Assembly: GCF_902809815.1 (NCBI RefSeq)
Contig: NZ_CADDIL010000001.1
Location: 195,008-259,007, forward strand
DNA length: 64,000 nt
Source of the DNA: Spiroplasma endosymbiont of Danaus chrysippus
GTDB lineage: Bacteria; Bacillota_I; Bacilli_A; Mycoplasmatales; VBWQ01
Direction: 5' to 3'
In this document: piece by piece, positions 11,018-21,885 of the stretch
How the letters are laid out: the number at the start of each line of letters is the position of its first letter
How positions within the stretch are numbered: position 1 is the stretch's first letter
The notes under the pieces: model-generated
What the model saw: only the letters and a program-made list of their open reading frames with translations
Told to the model about the DNA's origin: nothing
Database searches by the model: none
Program-made: the position numbers and the translations under genes

Positions 11018-12847
11018 CTATTTTGTCTCCACTTCTTCTACTAAATATGATTCAATAATATCATTTTCTTTTAAGTCATTAAAATTTTTAATAGTAATAC
11101 CGCATTGAGTTTCTTTTTTAGCAATTTTTAAATCATTTTTTTCATGTTTTAAACCACTGATTTCACCGTTATAAATAACAACATCATCACGAATGATATG
11201 AACTTTGCTATTACGTTGAATGAAACCATTAATGACAACACAACCAGCAATTGTTCCTACTTTTGAAAAATGAAAAGTTTTAATAACTCGTGCTTGACCA
11301 AGAATTTTATCTTCATAAGTTGGTTCTAATAAACCTTTAGCAGCCAATTCTAATTCTTCAGTTATTTTATAAATGATATTATGTAATCTAATTTCAACAC
11401 CGGCATTGTTAGCAGCTTCACGAATAACATGATTGGGACGAACATTGAAACCATAAATAATACTTCCTGAAGTTTGAGCAAGTTTAATATCTGATTCACT
11501 AATACCACCAATAGTTGCTCTAATAAACTTAACAGTAATATCATTAACATTAATTTTATTTACTGCTTGAACGATTGCTTGCACTGAACCTTGAGTATCT
11601 GCTCGTAAAATAACATTAATTTGTTTTAATTCACCTGTAGCAACATCTTGTGTTAAATTACCTAAACTAATTTGTCGATTATTTCTAATTTTATTTGTTT
11701 CTTCTGTTTGTCGTACTAGTGCTACTTTTCTTGCTAATTTATCATCATTAAAAACAATAAAAGATTCACCAGGAGTAGGGGCTGTTTCAAATCCTAAAAC
11801 TTGAACAGGCATTGAAGGTCCAGCTTTAGTAATTATTTTACCAGTATCATTAATAAGGCGTTTAATTTTTCCTTTAACACTACCAGCAACTACAATATCA
11901 GTAACTTTTAGTGTTCCACCTTGTATTAATAAAGTACAAATTGAACCAACATTTTTATCATGATGTGATTCGATAACAGTTCCATTAGCAAATCGATTTG
12001 GATTAGCATTTAGTTCTTTTAATTCAGCAATTACTAATATGGCTTCTAATAATTCATCAATTCCTTGATTTTTTAAAGCACTACCATAAACAAAAATAGT
12101 ATCACCACCTCATTCTTCACTAGTTAAATCACAATTAGCTAGTTCATTCATAATGCGATCAGTATTAACATTTGGTTTATCCATTTTATTAACAAAAACA
12201 ATAATTGAAACACCAGCTACTTTTGCATGGTCAATTGCTTCACGAGTTTGCGGCATCACACCATCATCACCAGCAACTACTAGAACAACAATATCAGTAA
12301 TTTTAGAACCACGTGAACGCATTTCAGTAAATGCTTCATGACCCGGGGTATCAATAAAAGTAATTAATTTATTATTAGTTTTAATTTGATAAGCACCAAT
12401 ATGTTGAGTAATACCACCGTGTTCTTGATTAGTAACTTTAGAATTACGGATAGTATCTAATAGTGTTGTTTTTCCATGATCAACATGGCCCATAATTGTA
12501 ACAACAGGTGGTCGAGTTACTAAATTTTTTTTATCATCTTCGAGATTAATATTTTCTAATAAGTTTTCATATGTTACCACTTTAGCTTTTTCAAAATCAA
12601 TATTTCATTCCAAACAAAGTTCAAGCATTAATTCTTGAGTTAATATTTGATTTTGATTAAATAGTTTGCCTTGTTTCATGAAGTATTTAATAATGTCAGT
12701 TACTGGATGATGCAATGCTTTAGCAAATTCTGAAATAGTTAAAGGTTCGTTATATAAAAATACTCCTTTTTCATTAATTTGAGATGTTTTTTGTTTTAGT
12801 TGTTGATTAATATTTTGTGTTTGTTGAGATATTCGTTTTTTTGCCAT
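11018..12847 (-). CDS. infB: Translation initiation factor IF-2
   Basis: A 609-aa GTPase that places initiator tRNA on the 30S subunit. The IF2 N-terminal module ('[22 protein letters not shown]') is followed by the G domain with '[16 protein letters not shown]' (G1), '[15 protein letters not shown]' (G3) and 'VNKMDKP' (G4), then domains II-IV. The short N-terminus is typical of mollicutes. I prefer ATG 12845-12847 because AAAGGCGGG is spaced properly from it; the ATG two codons earlier (12851-12853) touches that site. At least three TGA codons are read as Trp. Confidence 0.95.
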
Positions 12848-12874
12848 TTGCATCCCGCCTTTCGCTTGGGAAAA

Positions 12875-13165
12875 TTAATCTCAATTTTTTTTAATTTCAT
12901 TAATTAGTTGTTCATAAAATTCATTTGGAATTTTTGTTTTTAATGCTCTTTCTAATGCCTTATTTTTAATAAGCAAAGGTATTAATTCAAGTTTAGGTTG
13001 GATGTAGGCACCTCGACCATTTTGTTTGCCAGTTTTATCAATGAATAATTGTCCTTCTTTATTAATAACAATTCTAATTAATTCACGTTTAGGTAAAATA
13101 CTATTTGTAACTATACATTTACGCATTGGTATTTTTTTACTTTGAATTAAAGGTATTTTATTCAT
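12875..13165 (-). CDS. ylxR: YlxR/RnpM family RNA-binding protein
   Basis: A 96-aa protein encoded between nusA and infB, the conserved position of the family, whose Bacillus member binds RNase P RNA. The signature 'RKCIVTNSILPKRELIRIV' and 'GRGAYIQP' are both present. The first conserved pocket usually reads 'C-x-G/A-x-R'; here it is 'CIVTNSILPKREL'. A TGA near the end extends the protein by 'WD' to TAA 12875-12877. The start overlaps the last 8 bases of nusA, indicating coupling. Confidence 0.85.
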
Positions 13166-14360
13166 AACGACCTACTTTATTGTTTATTGATTTTTGTTTT
13201 TTCATTGTGTTTTTTTTTAATAATTCAGATATAAACTTTTCATATTCACTTTCTTTAATATTACCATTTCAAGTAAATTTAATATTATTTTCATTTGCTT
13301 GTTCTAATGAAGTAATATTAATATTTCAGTGAGTTACACCGGCAACTAATTTAGCAGCCATACCATTTTTACCAATAGCTAATGATAATTGTTCAGTAGG
13401 AACAATAATATTTGTTTGTTTTTCTTCTTCATTAATATCAATTGAAATAACTTTAGCTGGTGTTAAAGCGTTAATTATATATTCTTTTATATTAGGATTT
13501 CAGGCAATAATGTCAATTTTTTCGCCACTTAATTCTTGCGTAATTAATTTTGTTCTTTCGCCTTTTGGACCAATACATGCACCAATACCATCAATGCTTG
13601 GATCATGACTAACAATTGCAACCTTAGCTCTAATTCCAGGAATACGAGCAATATCTTTAACTTCGATTACACCTTGTGCTATTTCAGGAACTTCTAATTC
13701 TAGTAAACAACGTAAAAAATTAACGTGAGTTCTTGATGCTAAAATTTGACCATAGTTTTTATTTTTAATAATATCTTCAACATAAAATTTGATGTAAGTA
13801 TTATTAGCGATTGGTTTATTTTTTGGTAAAATCTCACTAGGGATTTGATTTTGTTTTGGTAAGAAAGCATAGGCTCTACCAATTTTAATTAACATATAAG
13901 TTTCTTCAACGCTTTCAATAGTACCAATTAATATGTGATCTTTTTTATCAATAAATTCATCATAAATTGATGTTTTTTCTGCTTCACGAATTGATTGTTT
14001 TACTACTTGAATAGCTTTAAAAATTGATAAACGAGAGAATTGATCACTAGGAATTATTTGCGTATATGTATCACCAATTGTTAAGCCGGGATTCTTTGTT
14101 TTAATAGTTGAAAGTGCAATTTCTAATTCAGGATCTTCAACTTTTGGAACAACAATTAAATCCTTTAAAATTTTAATAGTACCTTTATTTTGATCAATTT
14201 CAATTCTGATATTTGTACTATCATCACGATGACTTTGATATTCATATGCTTTTTTTAGTCCTTCTTTTAAAGCTTCAATGATATCTTCTTTTGCTATTTG
14301 TTTTTCTTCAGCAATTTCATTTATGGCATTTAAAATGATTTGACTAATTTCTTTGTCCAC
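13158..14360 (-). CDS. nusA: Transcription termination/antitermination factor NusA
   Basis: A 400-aa RNA polymerase-associated factor. Domains in order: the NusA N-terminal polymerase-binding domain (1-~125), an S1 domain beginning near 'DHILIGTIESVEETYMLIKIG', KH1 with 'GACIGPKGERTKLITQELSG', and KH2 with 'LAIGKNGMAAKLVAGVTHW'. There are no C-terminal acidic repeats, as usual outside Proteobacteria. The tail is basic. The start is preceded by a strong AAGGAGGAG. rimP, often upstream, is not found between this gene and the promoter region. It overlaps ylxR. Confidence 0.95.
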
Positions 14361-14485
14361 TTTTTCTCCTCCTTGTTTTTTATAAACATTGTTGTTTATT
14401 ATTTAATAGTATTTGAAATAGATTTATTTCAAAATGAAAATATACTTAAATAAAAAAATAAAATATATTACACTAGAAATAATAA

Positions 14486-14557
14486 AGACAGCTGGTAGCT
14501 GTCTTGCTATAATTCTAATTCATTGCTCATTATACAATATTATTAATTTGAAAACAA
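14486..14557 (-). promoter_or_regulatory. nusA operon promoter and leader hairpin
   Basis: On the minus strand TTGTTT (14552-14557) and TATAAT (14529-14534) are separated by 17 bases. About 20-35 bases into the predicted transcript, AAGACAGCT pairs perfectly with AGCTGTCTT around loop ACC (14486-14506), followed by a broken U-rich stretch. A second inverted repeat (TTGAAATA / TATTTCAA, 14413-14432) lies nearer the start codon. The arrangement would fit an attenuator. Confidence 0.45.
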
Positions 14558-14918
14558 TAGAAATTTATTAAATGATAGAGTCTTATTATCGTAGATTATA
14601 TTGTAGAAATATCTTTCATTATATTAATGGTAATTTTCAAGTTTTAAATTGATTAAATATAATTATTTATATAGTAGTAATTGTTTTTGTTCTATTATCA
14701 TTGAAAGATATAACATTCATTTTAAAGTTTCTATTTTTTAAAATCAATGGGAACTAAATTGCTTTTCAATACTAATTTGTTCTTATATTGATATCAATCT
14801 CCTATATATTCTGCTTATCAAAGATTAGACATTTTTTAAAATATTTTCAAACATTAGTAAAAATGTTAAGATTTATTTATTAAATTTTATTAAATAATAA
14901 AAATTTGGAGTAAATATT
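14558..14918. other. Intergenic region without a recognisable gene
   Basis: This AT-rich stretch lies between the divergent nusA operon and the NERD pseudogene. No frame longer than about 30 codons looks coding on either strand. The only useful element is GGAG about 8 bases before ATG 14919. Confidence 0.5.
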
Positions 14919-15864
14919 ATGAGTAAAAATAAGAAAAAGAATGAAAATATTGGTATTATAATTTTTATTTGTTTAATAATTATTATCACTATTATATTTT
15001 TGATTAAGTCATTATTTAAAGGTTTAGAAAAATGAATTGTTAATAATGTTTGAATAACTATAATTATTATATTTTCTATAATTATTGTTTCAATTTTAAC
15101 TACTATTATATTGGCAAATAAATATTTAAAATATAAAAAAAATTATTTTAATTTAGAAAAAAGTAAAGAAATAGAATATTCTTATCAAATAATAGAATTA
15201 GAAAATCGAATTAAAAATTATGAAAAAATTTATCCAAATTTAAAAAATTTTGAACATCCTTATCAATATAATGATAATTTAAATAATACGTTAGGTATTA
15301 AAGGTGAATTAATTGTTAAAGAAAAAATAATAAGTATGTTTAATGAAGAAGATTTACAATTATTTAACAATTTATATTTACCATCTATTGAAGGAAAAAT
15401 TAATCAAATTGATCATTTATTAATTTTAAATAGTTGTATTTTTATAATTGAGACTAAAAATTGATCTTTAAAAACTTATGGAGATTATTTTAAAAAAATT
15501 GAATCCAATATCATGGTGAAAGACAAGAATTTATTCCATCACCTCTTTATCAAAATAGAAGTCATGTTAGAACTATTCTGTATCTTTTAAAAAAGAAAAC
15601 ATTAATTTAAAACAATTTAAATTTTTTAGCCTTGTAGTATTTGTTCAAAATAATTTACAAATTACTGAAAATAGTAACTTAAAAATAAATGAGAAAGCAT
15701 TAAATTTATTTGAATTATCTGAATATATTAAAAATAAAATTGAAGAAAATTCAGGAAAATGTACTTCTATTTCTAATAATCAAAGAAATATAATGAATCA
15801 AATTATTTTAAATAATAATAATCCAGAAAACATTCAAATTCATAAAGAACAATTAGACTATTAA
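14919..15864 (+). pseudogene. Membrane-anchored NERD-domain protein, two frameshifts
   Basis: The protein starts with a basic head and two hydrophobic segments (about residues 10-30 and 45-64), then a coiled stretch 'IIELENRIKNYEKIYPN'. The nuclease-related domain reads 'GIKGELIVKEKI...INQIDHLLILNSCIFIIETKNW', which contains the conserved Gly-Glu, Asp and E-T-K of the NERD core. After about 15505 the frame shifts to 'QYHGERQEFIPSPLYQNRSHVRTILYLL', and near 15592 shifts again to 'ENINLKQFKFFSLVVFVQNN...' ending at 15864. All three pieces fit one NERD protein, so it is a recent pseudogene or carries sequencing indels. NERD proteins are thought to process or bind DNA; the substrate is unknown. 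Confidence 0.75.
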
Positions 15865-16255
15865 AAACACAGTTTATAAGCAAACAAAATTTAATAAATA
15901 AATTAATTTTTCTAATAATCTTCTGTCCTTGAAATTTTAATTAAAAAAATGTATTTTTATTTTCTGTTCTTAATTTTTAAATATAAAAAAACCTGAAAAA
16001 TTTTCAGATCTTTTTACATTATATTACTCAATAATCTTGGAAGTACTGTAGAGTATATATAAAAAATAATAAGAATGTTCAGTTAATGAACAATTTAATC
16101 TTAACATTTTTGAAATTATTTTCTTAAAAAAAGCAAAATAACACTTAATAATGAAAAATACTATAAAAAGAGCACCAAATAAAAAAGAGTGTATAATTAA
16201 GAGCAGAAAATAGTTTATATTTTTCAGAAAAATTATCTAAGGAGGAAAAAATAAT
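15865..16255. other. Intergenic region with terminator and lipoprotein leader
   Basis: It contains a terminator-like hairpin (15985-16016, listed separately), a TATAAT at 16192-16197, and a 5' leader beginning AGCAGAAAATAGTTTATAT (16202 on) that is repeated before the truncated lipoprotein at 17332. No gene is seen. Confidence 0.5.
15985..16016 (+). terminator. Terminator downstream of the NERD pseudogene
   Basis: CTGAAAA pairs with TTTTCAG (15993-16007), preceded by an A-run and followed by ATCTTTTT. Confidence 0.5.
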
Positions 16256-17149
16256 ATGAGAAACATGAAAACATTACTACGACTAATGGGTGCTGCTGCT
16301 TTAACAACAGTTGCAGCAAGTTCAGTTGTTGCATGTGGAACTCAAACAAAAGCGCCAGTATTGAATGGCAAATATGCAACATTACTAGGATGATATAGTG
16401 ATGAAAAAACAACTACAATTAATCAAGAATTAAAAAAGGATGATAGTTCTGCTGGTAAAGAAAGTTATTCAATTGCTGTTAGTGCTGTTGATAATACAAA
16501 AATTACAGCAACTAAATTTAATGAAAAATTATTAAAAGCAGGTGACGGTGCTGATTCTGATAAATCTCAAGCATTTAGTGATGATGCTGCAGCCTTTTTA
16601 AAAGATTTAGGATTTACACCTGATAGCAAGAAGTTTTATTCAGCTGATGATGTTAAAAAGATTACTGCTTTATTTGCAAAAGTTGAAAGTACTGAAGCAG
16701 GTAAAATTGAAGCAAATAGTGCAAAAAGTGATTTTAATGTAGCTGCTGGTACTTGTCAAATTAATATTATGGATAAGGCAACTGGAGATGATGCCAAATC
16801 TGTAAAAAAATATACTATTAATACTCTTAAGAAAGATACATTAGGTGTTCCTGCTGCAGTAGCAGCAATTGTTGTAAAGAACAATTTAGCATTGACTCCT
16901 GCAAACAAGTTTAAAAAAGATGGAAATGTTCTTACATCTTTACCTTGAGCTGATGGAAAAACTAAAGAAAAAAATCTATATGATTCTTTAGTTAAGTTAA
17001 TTGGTGGTCAAAAATTAGTTTGATCTACTACTGATGGTGGAACTGCTATAAACAAGTACCCTAATGATACTACTACTGATGTATTTTTAAGAGTAATGTT
17101 TGGTGAAGTAAAGGTAGTAAGTTTTAAAGTTGACAAAATGCCTGCTTAA
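16256..17149 (+). CDS. Surface lipoprotein
   Basis: A 297-aa protein with a classic lipoprotein signal: basic MRNMKTLLRLMG, a hydrophobic alanine-rich core, and lipobox 'SVVAC' with Cys at about residue 26. The mature part is Lys/Asp/Thr/Ala-rich, with a stretch 'SYSIAVSAVDNTKITATKFNEKLL' and a later 'NTLKKDTLGVPAAVAAIVV'; it ends 'VSFKVDKMPA'. Composition and size resemble spiroplasmal spiralin-type surface lipoproteins, but I do not claim homology to spiralin itself. The start has a perfect AAGGAGG. Its leader is partly duplicated in front of the remnant at 17332. Confidence 0.75.
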
Positions 17150-17163
17150 TCATTAAATATTTT

Positions 17164-17190
17164 AAAAGATTGCAATTGCAATCTTTTTTA
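17164..17190 (+). terminator. Terminator of the lipoprotein gene
   Basis: AAAAGATTGCAA pairs perfectly with TTGCAATCTTTT, followed by TTA and more T, 15 bases after the stop codon. Confidence 0.8.
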
Positions 17191-17331
17191 ATTTATATTC
17201 TTTTTTATCACTTAAAAAATTTTATTAATTTATTAAAATTATAAAAATAATTTCAATTTAAGAATAATAATAAATAGCAGAAAATAATTTATATTTTTTA
17301 GAAAATTATCTAAAAGGGGAGAAAACATTAT

Positions 17332-17391
17332 ATGAAAAATATAAAAACATTATTACGATTAATGGCCGCTACTACTTTAACTTCATGTTAA
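17332..17391 (+). pseudogene. Truncated lipoprotein signal-peptide remnant
   Basis: A second copy of the lipoprotein leader (17275-17331) precedes ATG 17332 and the peptide 'MKNIKTLLRLMAATTLTSC', stopping immediately after what could be the lipobox Cys. The ribosome-binding site AAGGGGAG is intact. The rest of the gene is missing, and the 3' end of the oppositely oriented ankyrin gene occupies the same bases. It looks like a deletion junction joining a lipoprotein duplicate to the ankyrin gene. Confidence 0.6.
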
Positions 17392-18360
17392 AGCACTATC
17401 ACCATTAGCATCTAAATGATTAATATCTACACCATTTTTTATTAAAGTTTTAACTACATCTAGGTGTCCTTCTTTGGCTGCTCATATTAGAGCATTATTA
17501 CCATATTTTGTTTTATGATTAATAATATCACTATTTTTTGTTAATAAAGCGTTAACTATTTCTGTGTGTCCGTTTCTGGCAGCTCATATTAAGGCATTTT
17601 CACCAGCATTATTTTCGCGATTAATATTAATATCATTCTTTATTAAAATTTTTACTATATTTAAGTCTCCATTTTTAGCTACTATTATTAAAGCAGTATT
17701 ATTAAATTTAAGTTTTATGTAGAATTACATCAGAGTTTATTTTAATTAAAGTATCAACTATTTCCAAATAACCTTTTCTGGCGGCTATTATTAAAGCAGA
17801 GTTACCAAGGTTGTTTACATGATTATTAACGCGTCATTATCTTTTGTTATTAAAACTTTAACTGTTTCTGTGTGTCCGTTTCTGGCAGCTAATATTAGAG
17901 CAGTATCACCAAATATATTTGTATCATTAATATAAGCACCATTTTTTAATAAAGTTTTAATTGTATTTACATGCCCATTTTGTGTTGCTGATATTAGAGC
18001 AGTATTACTAATTCAATTTTTGTGATTAATAATCTTACTATTTGTTTCTAATAAAGTGTTAACTACTTCTGTGTGTCCATTTTTAGCAGCCATTCTTAAA
18101 GCATCATCACCAAAATCATTTATATGGTTAATATTAGTGTTATTTTTTAATAAAGTTTGAATAATTTTTAAATTACCATGTTCAGCAGCTATTGTTAATG
18201 GACTATTACGATGTTCATCTACATAATTAACATCAGCGTTATTTTTTAATAAAGTTTGGGTCAATTCCAAATCATCATGTTTAGCGGCTTTAATTAATTT
18301 TTCATTTTTATTAATATTTATAGTTGTATTTAATTTAGATATTTCTTTTAAATTAGACAT
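17377..18360 (-). pseudogene. Ankyrin-repeat protein, two frameshifts
   Basis: From ATG 18358-18360 an N-terminal 'MSNLKEISKLNTTININKNE' leads into about nine ankyrin repeats, for example 'GDDALRMAAKNGHTEVVNTLL', 'GDTALILAARNGHTETVKVLI' and 'GNNALIWAAKEGHLDVVKTLI'. The frame breaks near 17825 and again near 17715; each time the repeats continue in another frame to a stop at 17377-17379. Fused back together it would be about 325 aa. There is no signal peptide. Ankyrin proteins of arthropod symbionts often bind host proteins, but this one is probably no longer made full-length. Its start region shares a leader with the gene at 22748. Confidence 0.8.
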
Positions 18361-18383
18361 TTTTTTCTCCTATCAAATTAAAA

Positions 18384-18448
18384 AACCTATTTATTTTAAA
18401 ACTAAAATAAATAGGTTAAAAACTTATATTAAGTTTGAAAAAATTATA
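18384..18448 (-). promoter_or_regulatory. Ankyrin-gene promoter and two-hairpin leader
   Basis: On the minus strand TATAAT (18443-18448) is followed 6 bases later by AAACTTA-ATA-TAAGTTT and TTAAC, then by a 15-bp perfect hairpin (18384-18398 with 18403-18417) with a T-run, then AGGAG and the start codon. The first motif (22 bases, 18415-18436) is identical to 22672-22693 upstream of another gene. Confidence 0.6.
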
Positions 18449-18521
18449 GCATAAGATTTATTTCTATAGTAAATATAGATAATTGCTATTTAGAATTGCA
18501 AACTTTAAGATTAATTAGCTG

Positions 18522-21233
18522 TTATAATCATTTTTTAAATACTTTAATATATCCCATTTTTATTAATTGACTTAGCACACAATAAGTCATGATTATTCCT
18601 AAAACAATTGGAATATAGACTGGCGGTGGTCCTACCATATTCATTTGATGACCAATGTAAGTATAAGGTAAACTTAATGCAATGGTACAAATAACAATTG
18701 CCATTATATTTACTGGTCAAGTACCACGACTTTGAATAAAAGGAATTTTTTCAGTTCTAAACATTTGTACTATTAATGTTTGCGTTAATAAACCTTCAAT
18801 AAATCATCCCGAGTTGAACATATTAATATTTTCTGCAGAAGCATTAGCAAAGACACCAAATCCAAATCCTAAAATTGCAAAAGTAGAGATATCAAAAATA
18901 CTACTTATAGGTCCATTAATAAAAGCAAATGGTAACATTCCTTTTGGATTTCAGCGTTGTGGTTTTAATAAAAATGATGGATCAACACGATCAAAGGCAA
19001 TAGTAAATTGTGAAATATCATATAATAAATTTTGAAATAATAATTGTACTGGTGACATTGGTGCAAAAGCAAATCATGCTGATGCTACTAGCACACTAAA
19101 GACATTACCAAAGTTAGAAGCAATCGTAATTTTAATATACTTTAAAATATTACCAAAAATGCGACGACCTTCAATAATCCCTTTTTCTAAAACTAATAAT
19201 GATTTTTCTAATAAAATGATATCTGATGCTTCTTTTGCAATATCAGTAGCATTATCAACAGAAATTCCAACATCAGCATTTCTTAATACTAAAGCATCAT
19301 TAATACCATCACCCATGAAACCAACAACGTGATCATTACTTTTTAAAGTTTGAATAATCTTTGCTTTTTGTAATGGGTTTAGTTTAACAAAAATATTATT
19401 ATTTTCAACAATTCTTTTTAATTCATATTCAGTTAGGCCAGTTAATTGTTCACCAGAAATTAATCCTTTAATTTCTAGATTAACACGATTACAAATTGCT
19501 CTTGTTACTAATTCATTATCACCAGTTAATATTTTAAGATCAACACCATGTGTTTTTAGCAATTTGATCATTTTTGTTGCTGTAGGTTTTGGTGTATCAA
19601 GAAAAGTTACAAAACCAAGAAAAATTAAATTTTTTTCGTTTGTTTCATTATATTTATCATTAGTAAGATTTGTATCTTCATATGAGACACCTAAGACACG
19701 TAATCCTTGTTCATTTAATTTTGTTATTTTTTTATTAATCATTTTCATTAAATCAGAATTTAATGGTATTACTTTATCTTGATAAACTATACGATTACAT
19801 GTATTAATAACTTCTTCAATTGCACCTTTACAAATTAATTTTTTATTATTTAATTTATCTTCTAAAACAACTGTTAATTTACGACGATTAAAATCAAAAG
19901 GAATTTCATCAATTTTTTGATAATAATTACTTATATTTTTTAATTTATTTTTTTCTCCAAATTCAAGTATTGAATTATCCATTGGATTTTTTATTCCTGT
20001 TTGAAAATAACTATTTAAATAAATAAACTTAATTAAATCATTATTTGTTTTATTGTCCAATGTTATATGGTTGACTACTTCAATATTATCATTAGTTAAA
20101 GTTCCTGTTTTATCAGTACATAAAATATCAATTGCACCTAAATTTTGAATAGCAGCTAGTTGTTTAACAACTACTTTTTGTTTACTCATTTTACTAGAAC
20201 CTCGTGCTAGATTAGAGGTAACAATCATTGGTAGCATTTCAGGAGTCAAACCAACAGCAACCGAAATTGAAAAAATAAATGCTGCAGGTCAATCATTTTT
20301 TAAAAGGCCATTGATAATTAACACAATGGGTACCATTACTAGCATAAAGCAAATTAACATTAAAGTAACGCGTTTAATTCCTTTGGAAAAACTGCTTAAT
20401 GGACGTTGTTTATTTATTGTATCAGCAATAGTAGCGAAGTAAGTGTTAGTAGCTGTTGCTATAACAATAGCAATTGCACTTCCAGAAACAACACTTGTTC
20501 CCATAAAACAAATATTTTGTAAATCAAATAAGTTTTGATATGCAGGATCGTTAATAGCGTGTTTTTCAGTAGGTAGTGATTCTCCTGTTAATGATGATTG
20601 ATTAATAAATAAATCGTTGCTTAATAAAATTTTTAAATCAGCAGGAATTAAATCACCAGCTGATAAATAAATTAAATCACCAGGTAACAATTCATTAACA
20701 TTTATTTCTTGTGCTTGTTTAATTATTTTAATTGAGTTTTCTTTAGTAATTTGATTAATGTTTATATTACGAATAACAGTAGTTGTATTTTTGACCAAAA
20801 TTGTTAAATGTTTAGTAATAAAAAAAGCTCGTATTGATTGAATGTAAATTAGGGTTCCACTTAATAAAATCATAGTTCCAACAATAATAGCGGCAACCAA
20901 TGAATAAATTGAAGTATCATTTGTTGTAAAATATGAGAATAAATTATAGATAGTAATAATTGCTAAATTTATATTGAATGGTCCAAAATATGCTTTTAAA
21001 AATTCTAAAATTCAATTAAATTTTGTATTTTTTAAAGTATTAATACCATATTTTTTTCTTCTTATTTCAATTTGGTCTGTTTTAAGACCAAAATTATGTA
21101 AATCTAAATTTTTTAGTAATTGTTTTTGGTTAAATTGTGCAATTTGTTTAATATAATCACCATTTGTGTAAACTAATGGTTTTTTAAAACTAAATTGTAA
21201 TTTAAAATAAATTTTGTCTAAAAAAATCTTCAT
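18522..21233 (-). CDS. mgtA: Mg2+-transporting P-type ATPase (type IIIB)
   Basis: A 903-aa transporter importing Mg2+ at the cost of ATP. It shows the actuator loop 'SSLTGESLPTEK', phosphorylation motif 'CTDKTGT' (Asp about residue 374), nucleotide-binding 'KGAIEEV', and hinge 'MGDGINDALVLRNADVGISVD'. The 'TPEMLPMIVTSNLARG' membrane segment is typical of MgtA/MgtB rather than Ca2+ pumps. The C-terminal half of the membrane domain is intact and ends 'YIKVFKKWL'. Several TGA codons are read as Trp. The start is preceded by AAGGAGG and a leader containing an ORF and a hairpin. Confidence 0.9.
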
Positions 21234-21302
21234 AATTTCTTTACCTCCTTATTTTTCTTATTTTAAGACTTTTAAATAAGGATTTAGAAATTTATTAACA
21301 CG

Positions 21303-21437
21303 CTAAAAAAATATTTTTTTAGTAAAAATACTAGGAGAATATTTGACTGAATCTTTATTTAAAAGTACACTTTTAAAATTACTAATTTTTAAATTAGTAA
21401 TATTTTTATTATTATAAATGGAATCGCTGTCAGTCAT
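21303..21437 (-). CDS. Possible leader peptide upstream of mgtA
   Basis: A 44-codon ORF starting at ATG 21435-21437 after AGAGAGTG reads 'MTDSDSIYNNKNITNLKISN' and continues to TAG 21303-21305, 69 bases before the mgtA start. Between it and mgtA, CTTATTT and AAATAAG arms (about 21255-21280) can form a hairpin next to the ribosome-binding site. A translated leader would fit Mg2+-dependent control as in other mgtA systems, but here it is only positional evidence. I do not see an M-box riboswitch. Confidence 0.35.
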   Translation of the reverse strand: MTDSDSIYNNKNITNLKISNFKSVLLNKDSVKYSPSIFTKKIFF

Positions 21438-21615
21438 GATATCACTCTCTTTTATCCTTTGACATTTTAACATGTTTTTCTTTAAAAAGATAACTTTTTT
21501 TAATTTATATAATTTTAGGAAAAAGATGATTACTATAAAATATTCAAATTTATTTTATGTTATTATTAATTAATGTTACGTGTTACTTTAATAATTAAAA
21601 TAATAGGAGGTAAAC

Positions 21616-21816
21616 ATGAATACATTTGTAATAGTTGCTATTATTATAATAGATATTGCTATTATTAGTTTTATGTTATTATTTAAAATTATAAAATGAC
21701 TTGCTATTTGTATTATTGTTGGTGGTATCATTTTGGCTGCATTATTTTTTGGTTTTGGTATATGACCATTAGATAATATTCATTTTACTAATTTTATTAA
21801 TATTAATAAAAATTAA
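21616..21816 (+). CDS. Small membrane protein of unknown function
   Basis: A 66-aa protein with a strong AGGAGG start. Two hydrophobic helices (about residues 3-24 and 27-47) are joined by 'KIIKW', and the end is short and Asn-rich. Two Trp are coded by TGA. It sits between the divergent mgtA leader and engB, 69 bases before engB. No family is recognised. Confidence 0.55.
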
Positions 21817-21885
21817 AATAATAAATAATAATTAGTTTAAATTTTAACTATTGACTATAATATATTTTTGAATAAGAGGTAAAAA

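Noticed and set aside
12153-12341. Plus-strand ORFs inside infB, mgtA, glyA, rpiB, gltX (several positions)
   Set aside because: All are antisense frames of well-supported genes.
11018-12847. Multiple short frames in infB, argS and others as evidence of broken genes
   Set aside because: The apparent stops are all TGA at tryptophan positions, which this genetic code reads through.
21234-21480. M-box (Mg2+) riboswitch upstream of mgtA
   Set aside because: I could not find its conserved core; only an ORF and a simple hairpin are visible.
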